A DNA stretch of 64,000 nt, from NCBI GenBank assembly GCA_024305405.1, contig JAKNDB010000070.1, forward strand, positions 310,001-374,000. Reading direction: 5' to 3'. Both the position numbers and the translations under genes were made by a program. This DNA is from Dirofilaria immitis (lineage: Eukaryota > Nematoda > Chromadorea > Rhabditida > Onchocercidae). How positions within the stretch are numbered: position 1 is the stretch's first letter; every line of letters begins with the position of its first letter. Positions 18,375 to 31,172 of the stretch are shown here, piece after piece. The notes under the pieces are model-generated. The model did not search any database and had not been told where the DNA came from. It saw only the letters and a program-made list of their open reading frames with translations.

Positions 18375-21300
18375 TTAGGTAATCGTTTTTCCACTGCTTA
18401 CTATATGTAGACCATCTTTATCATCCCATAGCAAGAGAGCTTCATCAGGTAATTGTGGATGAACTATTCGAAATGCACCTTGTCGTGGCTTATTTTGATT
18501 TAATGATAAGTTTCTCAACAATTCATCAATATCAATATCTTCTGAACCCAAACAAAGATTCAGAATCCAACGTGTACTAGTTTGTTTCCATTTCTAAAAT
18601 TTATTCTCATTAAAAATTGAAATTTTTTAAATCAATAAAATTTATTAAAAAATATAGAAAATTATACGATAAATGTAATAATTTCTTAGAGTAATGTTAG
18701 GATAGAAATAATAGAGAAAATGATTGATAATTGATATAATGATATATTTTAATGAAATATAATAATCTAAACTTTATCATGTTAAAGTTTATTTCACAAG
18801 TAATTAAATTGTTGATACTTTCAGTTAATTAAAACATGATAGATTTATGATAAAAACTTTTCTTCAAAAGAATTTTTCTTTCTATCTATTACTAACATCA
18901 ATAGCTTGATAAAGTCCATTTGTAGTAATTGAACTATTGTCTATTCGGAGTACCGTTTCTGCCGAATAATTCATATTTTTCCATCCAAAAAATCAGCCAG
19001 AAATTGATCATCGCCGATGATTGTTTGAGGTGTTATAGCAAAAATATTTAAAAAGCTAAGGCTAAGAAATTTAGAAAGGAATTGTCGAGAACCATTTATA
19101 TGACCATGATTACCACGTAACCAAATAAGTGATAATTTTTGACATTCAATCAATTGAAGAAATTGAAGAAATCTAAAATTTAAATTTAATAAAAATCATA
19201 TTTTAATATTTATTAAATTATACATTTGATATCAGTAATCTTTAATTCGATATTTTGATTAATAATTTTTTTCATCCATATTATTTATCATTAAATGATA
19301 ATAATAATTCTTGAATTACTTATTAATTCAATAACTTTTTATATCAATAAAAGATATTAAGTTCAAATTTAAACATATATTCATGCTGTTTACTATTTAT
19401 GCTATTATAATAGCTATTTTTGATAATTTTAATATAATTGAAAAAAGAACTTTATCATTCAAAATCTACCGTAACAACAACTTATTCCCTATAATTATTT
19501 CAAATTTTAAATGAAAAAAAAATAATATTCTCATTTCATAGAATGTCTTAACAAAAAAAAAAATAATCTCTTGTTGAAATTTCAGTCTTAATACTACAAT
19601 TTATTCTATTATGTTTGACGGAAATTAGCCTAAGTTTTAAAAAGGTTGAAGAAATTCTTAAAAAAAAAAAACAACAACAACATTCTCTGAAATATAAGAA
19701 AAATAAGAATGAAATTAAAATGTTACTTTTTGGAGATACATAATTTAGTTTGCACATGCTTATTTCCACTTTTTTACATCGTATTTTACATGTTCTAAAA
19801 GCTTCTAGAAGGCGATCTATAAAACGATCCGTAAATCGCATTTCAGTTAATCTTAAAAGATGAATATCTGCTTCATGGAAATATTTCGCTATTCGTTCGC
19901 ATAATAATTGTGATGGTGTATGTTCACGTCGCTTTCGCTCATCATGATCCTTAAAAAAATATTTGAATAAATTAAACAATAATTTTATTTTATTTTAGTA
20001 ATTTAAACAATAATAATTAAGAAAATATGTATTATAATTTTTATATATACAAATATAATAAAAGCAATTTTATTATCAATTTAATGATTAAAATATTATT
20101 ATCATATTATCTTAATATCAATTTAATGATTAAAATATTATTATCATATTATCTTAATATCAATTTAATGATTAAAATATTATTATCATATTATCTTAAT
20201 ATCAATTTAATGATTAAAATAATACTATCATATTATCTTAATATCAATTTAATGATTTAACTCTCATTTGGAATATTTTATTAATTATTACAAAGTTCTA
20301 AAATATCCGATAACGATTATTATTACTATTACTATTATCATTATACAGATATTATATGATATTTATATAATTCTCTTATCTTAACTTTTAATAATAAAAA
20401 TTGAACTTATAAAAATTAAATATCAAATAATATTAAAATATTATTTGATATTTAAAATTATTTGATTTAATTATTTGATTTTTTTATTCTAAAAAATTTG
20501 TTATTATATTATTTTCTATTTTTCTTTTCCAAATTTCATTTCCATTTCTTTTCTTTTTTCTCCTTCTCATTTTAATATTTTTTAATGTTTATATTAATAA
20601 GCGAAGTATATATATATATATCTAACAATTTCTATAATTAAACTTTAATCAATAAATTTTAAAAATTAAATAAACAAATTAGAAATTTAATATTAACAAA
20701 TATCATAAATTCTAATTCTGATTCTCTTTGAAAAAAAAAAAAATCATCAATATAATTTTTTTATATTCATAATATATATAATTAATGTATTATATCTGAT
20801 ATCATGATATCAATAAAGATATAATTAATTTTTAAATATAAATTGATCTTACAAGAAAATATGAATTCTTCTGTACCATTAAAAACGTAACAGATTGAAG
20901 TGGGGTAAGATTTTGCTGTATAATCGTATCTTTTTAAAATTTCTCGACAAAAATCAAACCATTGAAAGAAAAATAAAAACTTTAATTACTTACTTCCGTA
21001 TGCCAATTATTATCATTTGATACATTCGGCATTAAGACAGGTAGATAGGAATCAGGTGGAGAAGCCTGTCTCATATAAATGAGCAGATGAGGTAATTTTG
21101 CTGCAGATCGTTGAAATTGTTGTTCGTCTTCGTTATGCCATTCTTGCTGCTGTCTTGCATTATTATCATGAGTTGTTGAAATTCTCGAACGTCGTCGTTT
21201 TCCCAAACCAAAAGATGGACGATTTGTAATATGGTCGCAGAATGTCCAACTTTTCGAAAGATTTAAACAACTAGAAAAAAGTTACAATTTTCGAAAGTTT

Positions 21301-24300
21301 AAATTTTCATATAATAATTTAAAAGTATCCCTTAAGAAATTACTTCACGAATTTCTTTTCAGACAAACTCAAAGATTTCAATATTTCGCTTTATTCATTC
21401 TGATTCTGATTATCGTCCATCTGAATCAGTACTTGAAATATCTCCGCTAAAATTAACCGACCGATGCTCATAACTTTATTTTCTGCAAAATTAACAATTC
21501 CCTCAAGTTCACATTCAATATCGTCGTCTAAATTCATAGAGATAATATGATTAATATTCATATTATCCATAACATATATGATAAGCAGAGTAGTATAATA
21601 TATTTGGGCATATAATCGTGAATATTTTATAATATTATTGGTAAATTAAAATTTAATTTATTATATTAAGCAAGTTAATAATTTAACAATCCAGATTTAA
21701 TGCTGATAAATAATCAGAAATAATTTTTAATTGGATATTTGATATATCACTTTTAAATATTCCTATTAAATGATGATCTATTTTCAAATTTTGAATTATG
21801 ATTATCATGATATTAATTATATGAAAATGTAGCGTGATATTCTTGATAATAGCAAAACTTCGTTCATGTTTCAAATTACTTTTAATTAAGAAAATCGGAA
21901 TTATTACTTTTATATTAACTTTATTTGATGATATATGCATATAAAGATGAATCGATATAGTTATATGCTATAGTTGATTATATTATCATTTTACTTTACT
22001 TTCAACTTATCATTCATTCATTCGTTCTTATCATTCTTTCATATAGTTAAAATTGATGCAATTGCTTCGAAAGATTATAAATTAAATTTTTGTTTAATAT
22101 TATTACTAAATTCTTATTACTAAAGTATTTCTACATTTTTTTAAACATTTGTGCACAGTTTGCTGTAAAACTGCAAGACATTAATTATCAAAATGCCATT
22201 TAAACTAATCATTTAGCAATTTATTCAACATTATCATTATCAGTAAACAATGATAATTAAAACTGATGATATTATTTATTGAAAAATTTTAAATTGAATT
22301 TAGCGAAAATTTGTTTAATTAAATTACAAAGAAATAAAAGAAATTGAAATTGTAAATAAGCGATAATAGTTAAATAGCAAAATTTGATGTATTATTAAAT
22401 TTTAATTTTTAACTACTAAAAATAGTTAATTTAAATTAATTTATAATTAATTTTATATTCATTTCATTTTATGATGAAATGAAAAAAAAGCGATTTAATT
22501 GTAGTTATTTGATTTATTTATAAATTAATATTAATTCAATGTAAGCATTATTTAATTAACAATTTTTTCTTTTTTATTTGATAATCAAAAATTAAAATAA
22601 AAATAATAATTGCAATATATCATATATAGCATTGAGGTCATTGCTATCTCCGGATAAGAATAATGTCTTTTTCAATATAATTTAGCAATATTTCATTTTG
22701 TAATATTTTCTAGCATATAAAATTTAATGTGAAATATACTTTAAGGTAAGGATGAATTGAGATTTGTATTCTCGAAGTTCAAGTATCTGTACGAGATGTT
22801 TCCTGAGCAAATGGATATTACGATCGATCATTTCTTTCCATCTTTTACAGACAAATCGACAATTATCGATATCGTATCGTGGTAAATGCTTCAGAATATA
22901 CAAATATATTTCAGGTGGTAACAATGATATCGTGAATGCTGCTTCATCATCCTGCTTTTAACAGATACTTTTTTCTTTTTTAATAAAGTTCTTAATTTAT
23001 GAAATTGAATTTTATAATTTTTCTTTAAATTTTAATCAATATAAGTAAAAATTTTATAGTAATAAATCAGAAACTATTGCTATTTAATTCTTTAAATAAG
23101 AAAAAAGATAAATTTAATAATAGAATTTATTAAAAATGCTTTATGTGAAATTTTGATTGCTTAATTTTTTGGATGATATTCCTACCTATCTATTACATAC
23201 CTGTTGCTGATAATTAATTGAGGATACACTTTGACTCATACAACATGATCCAAGGAGAAAAGTAGTCGAAGTTGCTACCTTGATCAATGTTTGCGAAGCC
23301 TTCATAACTGATGAAGTTGAAGATGATGAAATGGCAGCCGTGGTCGCATATGATGTTGATGGCAACTAAAAATAAACTTTTCATTTTATTGATTTAATAT
23401 TCCAAAATATTAAATCAATTTTGTTAATTATAATAGAAACAATTATTTAATTTTATGAAATATATTTTATTCTTTTTTTTTTCTTCGAATATCTCAGAAA
23501 AATATTTACTTTCAGAATGAAAGAATTTTATAATTTTATGTTTTTTTTTGTTTTGATATTAACAAAAGGTCAAAATACGGTATGTTTAGTTACACTATTA
23601 ATAATTTATCACCTTTATCATTTCATAATTTATCATCGCTATTATCATTATTAATTTATTTCTCTCAAGATTTATGCAAAATTTTGATTATTGTTAAGTT
23701 CAATCTTACTAAATTCGTAAATTTTAAATTTTTATAAATTTTTATTTTATTTTTCAATAATTTCCTAATCAATGATTTCTTGGAAGTTATGCAATAAAAG
23801 GCAATAAATTGTTTACACGATGATTGACCTCATTGGATTTAGAAATTTAAGGCATGTGCAATGAAACAAAAAAGCTAAAAGCTTAAAATTATACAGATAA
23901 AATAGCTATTAGTAGAGTTCGAGTATTTGAAATTTTCAGCTACTGATTACGAATAAATCTTCACTATCAATATCAATTGAAATTCTGATAGCTAAAGATA
24001 GAGTATATAAAATAGAAGTAAATAAAAAGTTGCTTCTAAATTAAGCTATAGATTGAAAAAGGGAAAATCTTTAATTAATATTTTAAGGATGAAGAAGATC
24101 AATGAGTTACAAAATTTAGAAAATTGAATAAACAAAGATAAAATTTTAATTTATATTTAAATACTAAATAATAACAATTATCTAGTATTTAATTTTTTTT
24201 CTTTGAAGAAGTAGAAGAAGAAGAAGAAGGAGAGGGAGAAGGATAAAAAAAAGGAAGAAGAAGAAGGAGAAAAAGGAAGAAGAAAAAGGAGAAGGAAGAA

Positions 24301-24526
24301 GAAGAGGGAGAAGAAGGAAGAAGAAGAATAGAAGGAAATTGATAATGTTATCAATTGAATTTTAAGATTAAATTTAATAAAATATAATTTAATAAAATTT
24401 AAATATAAAAGAAAATGAATTTCATAATTATTGCGAAATTTTTCCAATTCGAGAAAAATAAAATAAAAAAAAAAATCAAAAGCAAAAGGAAATTTGTACC
24501 TGCTCAGCGCAAACGTCGGCTGCCAT
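18375..24526 (-). CDS. F-box protein with divergent C-terminal substrate-binding region
   Basis: Exons on the minus strand: 24500-24526 (MAADVCAEQ), 23201-23365, 22740-22951, 20853-21270 (possibly ending at 20994), 19727-19949, 18897-19172 and 18375-18593, roughly 510 residues. A Ser/Thr-rich start is followed by a clear F-box, LPPEIYLYILKHLPRYDIDN with FVCKRWKEMID, the SKP1-binding module of SCF ubiquitin ligases. After a basic/Gln-rich linker come several hundred residues whose late part (RLTEMRF, RIDNSSITTNGLYQAID, KWKQTSTRWILNL) recalls F-box-associated regions of nematode F-box families; that similarity is an impression only. Frame problems: exon 6 is one base short (T run 18976-18980), another base seems missing at 19727-19731, and the junctions around 20980-20987 and 20853/19949 do not close. 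So the central part is uncertain, and a decayed gene cannot be ruled out here. Confidence 0.7.
20075..20255. repeat. Period-42 tandem repeat, about four copies
   Basis: A 42-base unit beginning ATCAATTTAATGATTAAAAT repeats nearly perfectly about four times in an intron of the F-box gene. Because 42 is a multiple of three, one frame stays open through it (plus strand 20027-20260) as a 14-residue repeat. That ORF is a by-product of the repeat, not evidence of a gene. Confidence 0.85.
24197..24339. repeat. Polypurine (GAA/GGA-rich) tract
   Basis: About 140 bases are almost purely A/G on the plus strand, within the first intron of the F-box gene, so the transcript carries a long pyrimidine tract. 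Such mirror-like purine tracts can form triplex DNA. The minus-strand ORF at 24178-24447 is a product of this tract. Confidence 0.8.
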
Positions 24527-24535
24527 CTGAATTAA
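24527..24535 (-). promoter_or_regulatory. Putative spliced-leader acceptor at F-box gene start
   Basis: Read on the minus strand, TTAATTCAG ends exactly at the ATG of the F-box gene. With no space for a 5' UTR, this fits a trans-splice acceptor, common in nematodes. It also supports the tiny 27-base first exon. An alternative is a normal acceptor with an unseen upstream non-coding exon. Confidence 0.5.
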
Positions 24536-25047
24536 AAAGTCAAAGCCACATGAACTATCTATCTATCAGCTTAAATGTATGATTGGTAAATAGACCAAGA
24601 GAGGAATAGCAGCTGGAGAATTGAATGAGTGTGAAATTTCGACGATATAGCTGGCGATGGTAATAATAATGCTGATCGGCTGATTGGAAAAGATAAATTA
24701 TAGATTTTATTTTTCTGCCACTAAATAAACAATCAACAACCAATAATTTGATGCTTCTTTAGTTCTCGCAAAAAAAAAGAAAAAGATGAGTAAACCTGAA
24801 AAGAAGAAGATTTTATTATCAGTAAAAAGTTTTAGATTTTCATAACAATAAACAAGATATCTTCGATAAATTTATCACTATAATCATATAAATGTAAAAT
24901 TAACAAAAATAACAAATTCAATGTTATCTTTAATTTAGCATTGATAATTTAAGAGATAAATTGTTAAAAAAAGTTAACCATTAAGCCCCGAAAACTGTAC
25001 GATATAAATGTATAATATTATGATAACAATATAATATAAAATTATAG

Positions 25048-25087
25048 TTATTCTCGATTATCGATATTAGTCGATAGTCGAGAATAA
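25048..25087. repeat. 17-base inverted repeat (hairpin), 6-base loop
   Basis: The arm TTATTCTCGATTATCGA is followed by TATTAG and TCGATAGTCGAGAATAA. The arms pair over 17 bases with one T:G-type mismatch. It lies about 520 bases upstream of the F-box gene start codon. Confidence 0.75.
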
Positions 25088-26611
25088 AAAAGGTGAATTA
25101 TTGTTTTGCATGAAAAAAAATCCCATTGAAATGAATGAATTTCGAATTATATTCTTCTTATCAAAAATGCCAATTTAAGAATATGTCCGAAATAAAAATT
25201 CCTTTTTCTATTTGACGGATGCGCCCAATCACCACCGCCAATTGGATGATGCTTTATGACAATCCAAAAAAAAAAAAAAATATAGCATACCGTTTCCAGC
25301 AGACAATCACACTCATTGCAATGAGAAAGGTGCGATTCTCGTAAGATTACGGTATGAAATGGGTTTTCTAATACTAAAATTATTATCGCAGTTCAACAAC
25401 AACAAATTAAAACTGGCATTGGAAGTGAATTGGACAAATGAAATCAATAGATGTGTGTGTACGGGTTGTTAAGCATATAATCATCGTCCTGTAGACAACT
25501 GAATTTCACGCTGATTGATTGCTACGATCATCGAATGATTAACAAATGTCTATTAGAATGCCTCTGAAAACAATCTAAGAAAGTTTCAGGAGGAATAGAA
25601 AAAATCTTAATTAAAGAATCCCCGTAGTAGTATTAGTAGTAGTAGTAGTAAAGAATTTGATTGTATTAGAATATTTAATGACAAAATTGAAATAACAAAA
25701 TTGAATTGATCAATTTGCATTTAATGACACGTGAAATGATATTTGTACAACTTACATTTGTACACTTTACAAGCACTATTTGAAAAAGTACAACTGTTCT
25801 TCTGTCTTTTTGAAAATGGAAAAATTTAATCAATTCTTTGATAGAATCAATGAAACAATGATTAATACAACGATAGAATGATCATAAATCATGATAAATC
25901 ATGATATAGAAGGAATCAATAGTATCCATAAATGAAAAGTTTGGGGATTTTAGATGTTGCAAAAATTATTAAATTTAGTTCAAAATTTAGCTAATAATTT
26001 GTATATCATAAAAAAAAAATTATGCAACAGAATTAAGGCTGAATAAATTTAATTTTAATGGAAGCTGATTTAGGAATAATATTCTGATGGATTTTAATGA
26101 TTTATCATTATATCTTTGCAAGAACTTAAAGTTGCAAATGTCATCCTGAAGTCGTTAACTTCTGACCTCAGTAAGTATATAAAAAATCAAAACAGTGCAA
26201 TTATAAAGTTTCTTTGTATGAATTTAAAGTTGCAAATGTCATGCTGAAGCTATTGATCTGTTGACCTCTGACCTAAGCAAGTATATAAATTATCATTTGC
26301 TAGTTTTTACTCATTTTTTTAAATAGAATCCAAAATATTTTGAAATTACTCCTTTTTTTTTCATTAAAATATATAGTAGCATAGAATTAGATGAAAATAT
26401 ATCGAATGATTCGCATAATGAATCATTTTCATAATCAGAGAATATGAACGGATAAAGGATTAGTAAAACAAGGTCATTTGACCTTTGTTGGCTTTACTGT
26501 ATTAAAATAATATCATCTCATATAATATCATCATAATCCGCTTAAATATACATGTTATTTCTATCATTTACAATAATTATAGCACATTCATTATAAATAA
26601 TTCAAATTTCT

Positions 26612-26730
26612 CATATTCCAAATTTAGGTAAAAATATATGCATATTTCAAATTTAGGTAAAAATATATGCATATTCCAAATTTAGGTAAAAATATATGCA
26701 TATTCCAAATTTAGGTAAAAATATATGCAT
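26612..26730. repeat. Period-29 tandem repeat, four copies
   Basis: Four copies of a 29-base unit (CATATTCCAAATTTAGGTAA then AAATATATG) start at 26612, 26641, 26670 and 26699. They differ by a single C/T change, which implies recent expansion. No gene is adjacent. Confidence 0.9.
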
Positions 26731-28657
26731 AAATTTTCAATTCTTCTTATGGCTATATTATTATAGACTATTTGAAATAAAATATTCAACAATTCTCGAC
26801 AAGAGTTTTCTCAAAAAAATTTCTTTACAAGAAATGAACATTTTTATCATTTATTCATTACGTATATGCAAATACTTATTCAGAATTTTTTCAAGAATAT
26901 TTCTCAAGAATCATCTAGAAAATGCTTACTTTATTATTTAATATATGCAACTTGATTTTATCATTTAAAATAAAAATATATTATTTAAATTTTTATTGTT
27001 AGATTATTGATATAAAATAATGTAGTGTAATTCTTCGGTTAAATTTTAACGACGAAATATTAGTTCGCATAAAATTTTATTACGGTAATTTTATCACAAT
27101 GATCGAAAATATAAACTTGATAGAGATAAGAAAAGATATAAATTGGAATTTGAAGCATATAGAAAAATACTTCATCTAGCTTATCGAATAAACAAAACAT
27201 ATGTTTTTGTTTATATATACCTTCTTATCTGTTAATTACTATCAATAGATATATATATATCTTTGTCGAATAATTTTTCTAAAAAAAATTTCAAATTTAT
27301 TATTTACCCAAGGAAAAAAAACCTTGCATGATGATAATGATATATTTAAAGTATTTATTAGTATATTTACCTTGAAAGAACAAAATTTATAACTATAACT
27401 ATTACATCATTTTATTTTAATTTTCTATTTTCCTCTTAAAAATGTTAATGGATAGAAAGAGAAATGTCAGCAAAAAAGTAAGCCAAATTGTTTAAAAAGA
27501 ATAAAAACAAAAAAAACAATTTATTGCATTATTGTTTACAAATGAAAATATGTTTATGCCAAAAAGAAATGTCAATAAAGTATAAATTGATAAAAACTTA
27601 TCATACTTAAAATTACTGTAATCTAGCTGATATTGATAAATCATTTTGCTCAGAGATTTGATCGAAGTATAAGAACGGACTAAAAATTCAAAAACATAGA
27701 AAATATTCCGTAAATATCAAATTGGAGTTAAATAATTAATAGTAAGTTTATTGATTAGTGATTTGTAATTGGATACCGTACTTTCATGATAAGAAGAGTT
27801 TTGCTAATTTATGCTTTATCAAAAATGCCCAATTCTTTCGAGATGCATTATCTTGAATGTAAAAGTACATTTTTAATTAACATATACCTGTCTTGTTCAA
27901 GACAAGTAAAAAAACTTTATTCCACTACCATTCTAATGAAATACAAATAATGATCCTAGTATTGGCCAAGTTACAATAAGATTTAAGAAATCATTGAAAC
28001 AAACGAAATAAATTTAGAATTTGAAATGAATATAGTAGGAAATAATGAAGATGCCAAGATATACATTTTCAATTTCTAAAGCCAAACATCGAGTAAGAAT
28101 AAGTTGTCTAGATATATCTGAGCATACACATAGATAACATTATCAGAAGAAGCTGATAGATGCTCCGCCTTGCATCATTGAAGCAATCCAATGGATGAGA
28201 AAGTGAATGAAGTGGAAGGAGGAGTCTGGCAGGTTTCTTCTTTAAACAGGCTTCTTTTCTTCATCTGTGCATCTGAAGTTAGCTGGGAAGTTGGTGAAAA
28301 TTGTTTTCAAGATTGGCTTTGTCAATGAAGTTTAAATTCAACGGACAAACTTTCGGATAAGTTTGAATTTAAATTTAATTTGATGATTTTAAATCATCGT
28401 ATGAAATATTCTGATATTTATTATATAATTTATATAATATTTACCTATTATAATTCTTTCATTAAAATTTAATTTTATATCTTTCATATTATTCATTGTT
28501 ATATATTCCTTTTTTTTGAAGAAAACAAAATTTATTTCACTTATCACAAAAGAACTATTTATTTTTTGTAAACTAAAATTAATCTTTAACTGATATAACT
28601 ATTGATATGTAATTCATATATATATTATTATGAACTTTTGCTGATGTCGTAGTATCA

Positions 28658-28830
28658 CCGCTATCCGAGTAATCTATATTTGCTAATGTCATAGTATCGC
28701 TTTAATTTACTGTTTCAGGATTCATAGTTGCCCGCTATCCGAGTAATCTATATTTGCTAATGTCATAGTGTCGCTTTAATTCACTGTTTCAGGATTCATA
28801 GTTGCCCGCCATCCGGATAATCTATATTTG
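28658..28830. repeat. Period-74 tandem repeat, two and a fraction copies
   Basis: The unit beginning CCGCTATCCGAGTAATCTAT starts at 28658 and 28732, with a third partial copy (CCGCCATCCGGATAATC) at 28806. Units include TCACTGTTTCAGGATTCATA. Copies are about 95 percent alike. GC content is higher than in the flanks. Confidence 0.85.
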
Positions 28831-30029
28831 TTGGTAATATTTAAGTTTTTTTTGTTAAATTATAAGCATTAATTTAGCCATAGAAAGGTGAAGTGAATTT
28901 TAAGAAGACATACGTCACTTTTATTTTATATCATTAAATTGTCGTATCATGTAGATAAATATGGATAAGTAGAAATATCCGATTTATTACTGATGCTTCT
29001 TATGATACTTCTGTAATCTTAATCTCAATTTTTCTTTAAACAATGCTCATCAATTAAACTTGTCATGATAACATTTGATGTCACTTCATATATAATTCAA
29101 ACTTATCGGATATTTTCTTGAATTGAATACCTGTCATTTAAAATCCTCAATAATCTGAATTATTGAAGTTTCATGAGAATTGAATTTCTATTTAATATTC
29201 AATAATTGATATACTTCATTTTGCTTACGCTTTATTTATTAAGGAAAGAAATTCAAAAAGTTGAAAATCTTTTAAAGGAAAAAATGAACGGTATGGAATT
29301 TGTAATAATTATATTTCAGTTCAGCATAGGTTAATGAGAATCAATAAAATTGAAACCATTGATGAATACTATAAATAATTGATTCTAAAATTGATAACTT
29401 ATCCGAATTTTTGAATCAGTATGATTTTTTTAAAAAAAAAAATTTCTTTCATGTTTAGAATAGAAAAATTCTCGAGTTTAATGGCTTTATATAAGTGAAC
29501 ATAAAAGGGTAAAATGCACTGGATGGGGAAAAAAAAGCTCAGAAATGAATATAACAGGTGTATAAACAATAATATCACCTTTTCAAACTAACACTTCTTT
29601 GCTGATTTTAGAAAAATTCATTTCATATTTATCATGAAAATTTCGTTTTCTTAAACGAAGGTATAACTATTATCAATTTTTCTTATCAAAAAGATTAAAG
29701 ATTAAATTATTGAGTAAAAAAAATTTTGGAATAATGGAATAATCTCCTCATTAAATGAATCAATCCTATGGCAAAGATCCAAAAAATTCTAAACAAAACG
29801 TAATGATCTTCGGACGAAATAAATATAAATAGCTATTGACAATCTAACTAAAATGCCAAGTTCGAAACGATCATGTCAAAATGGATTTATAGGATTTGAA
29901 GTTCCAAAGTTTTGATACTGAATTTATGAATGAATTTAAAGCCTTACATATGATGTAAAAATTTATGACTTTGTTCATTAGACATTTATACATCAGTTGG
30001 TATCAATTAACAACTCAGTCATCAATCAT

Positions 30030-30051
30030 CTGACCAATGTACATTGGTCAG
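30030..30051. repeat. Perfect 22-base palindrome
   Basis: CTGACCAATGT followed by its exact reverse complement ACATTGGTCAG. It carries a CCAAT box on each strand. It lies in the gene-poor interval and overlaps the start of a doubtful ORF at 29997-30248. Confidence 0.9.
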
Positions 30052-31142
30052 AGATCAAAATGACAATATCATCATTATTCAAGCAATACCAAATTTCCCT
30101 CATTGTCGTAAATTCATCGTCGAAAATTTTCATCAAAATATTTCTATTTTTTTTTTTTAAAGAATCAAAATATTGTTATAAAAAAAAAAAAAGAAAACAT
30201 TCAGATCTAATAGATATATGGCGCCGATCAGCTGAAATATTCCACTAGTGGCTGCTAATATTTAGACCAAAAAAAAAGTATTCATATGAGAAGAATGATA
30301 TGAAATATTTCAGATATATGATAGGAGGAAAAAATGATGTGATTTTTTTTTATCATATCTAATCATTTTTGATGTTTCGGCACAAGCTGTGCTATATATT
30401 TGTTTAAGCAAAAGTTGATATAATAGCCAGGAAGTCGAAAAAAAAGCAAAAAAAAAACGAGCAGTTATTTTCCTCATTTTAATATATTACAATTATTTTT
30501 CTATCAGCTGCAGAATCTCGAATTTCCCGAAATTTACCAATGAAATTCTTCCTTTCTCTAAATTCAATTCATTCCTATCTTTATTAAATTAAGGCGGTAA
30601 TTTGATTCACAAATTACTTTCATTTTAATAAATAACTTTTAATGCATACAACTCAACAATGACAGCAACGACAAATGGCAATTATTTGAAATGATGGTTA
30701 CGGTACACATACCTTTTATGATGCTTTTTGAATAGATTCTCGTCGAGAAATACTATTCTCATTCTTTACAACTATCTAAAAATGAAACTTTTAAATTTAA
30801 AATATATAATTGGCATTAATTTTATATTTTTAGTTAAGTTTTCTTTTATCCGAAAAATTTTTCAAGCATATAATTACCGTAAAATTATCGTATATACGAT
30901 TATGGTATAAAATTATCGTATATACGATTATTGTATAAAGATGAATGTATGGAAATAAATAAAGTAAAAATATGAAAAAATACAAATAATTTTATTACAC
31001 AAATTAACAACGAACTTTAATATTTTTTTCTTAAATTAAATCAAAAGAATTGGCCAATATTTTGGGAGGACGATAAAATATGGCCAAGTCTAAGGATAGG
31101 TGACAGTATGTAGCAAGCAGCATATTGTCAATATATTGAAGT

Positions 31143-31172
31143 GAGCCAAAATGATAGATATCATTTTGGCTC
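31143..31172. repeat. Perfect 14-base stem, 2-base centre
   Basis: GAGCCAAAATGATA, then GA, then TATCATTTTGGCTC. The arms are perfectly complementary. The two-base centre is too small for an RNA loop without fraying, so a symmetric protein-binding site or a relic of a palindromic element is as likely as a hairpin RNA. Confidence 0.9.

Noticed and set aside
20027..20260. 77-residue plus-strand ORF with a 14-residue repeat
   Set aside because: It is created by a 42-base tandem repeat inside an F-box intron; composition is purely A/T-driven and no signal or motif stands out.
21420..21545. Possible extra F-box exon (minus strand, frame with NFAENKVMSIGRL)
   Set aside because: Its borders do not match the phase-2 junction between 22740 and 21270, which joins well without it, and the frame ends in a stop.
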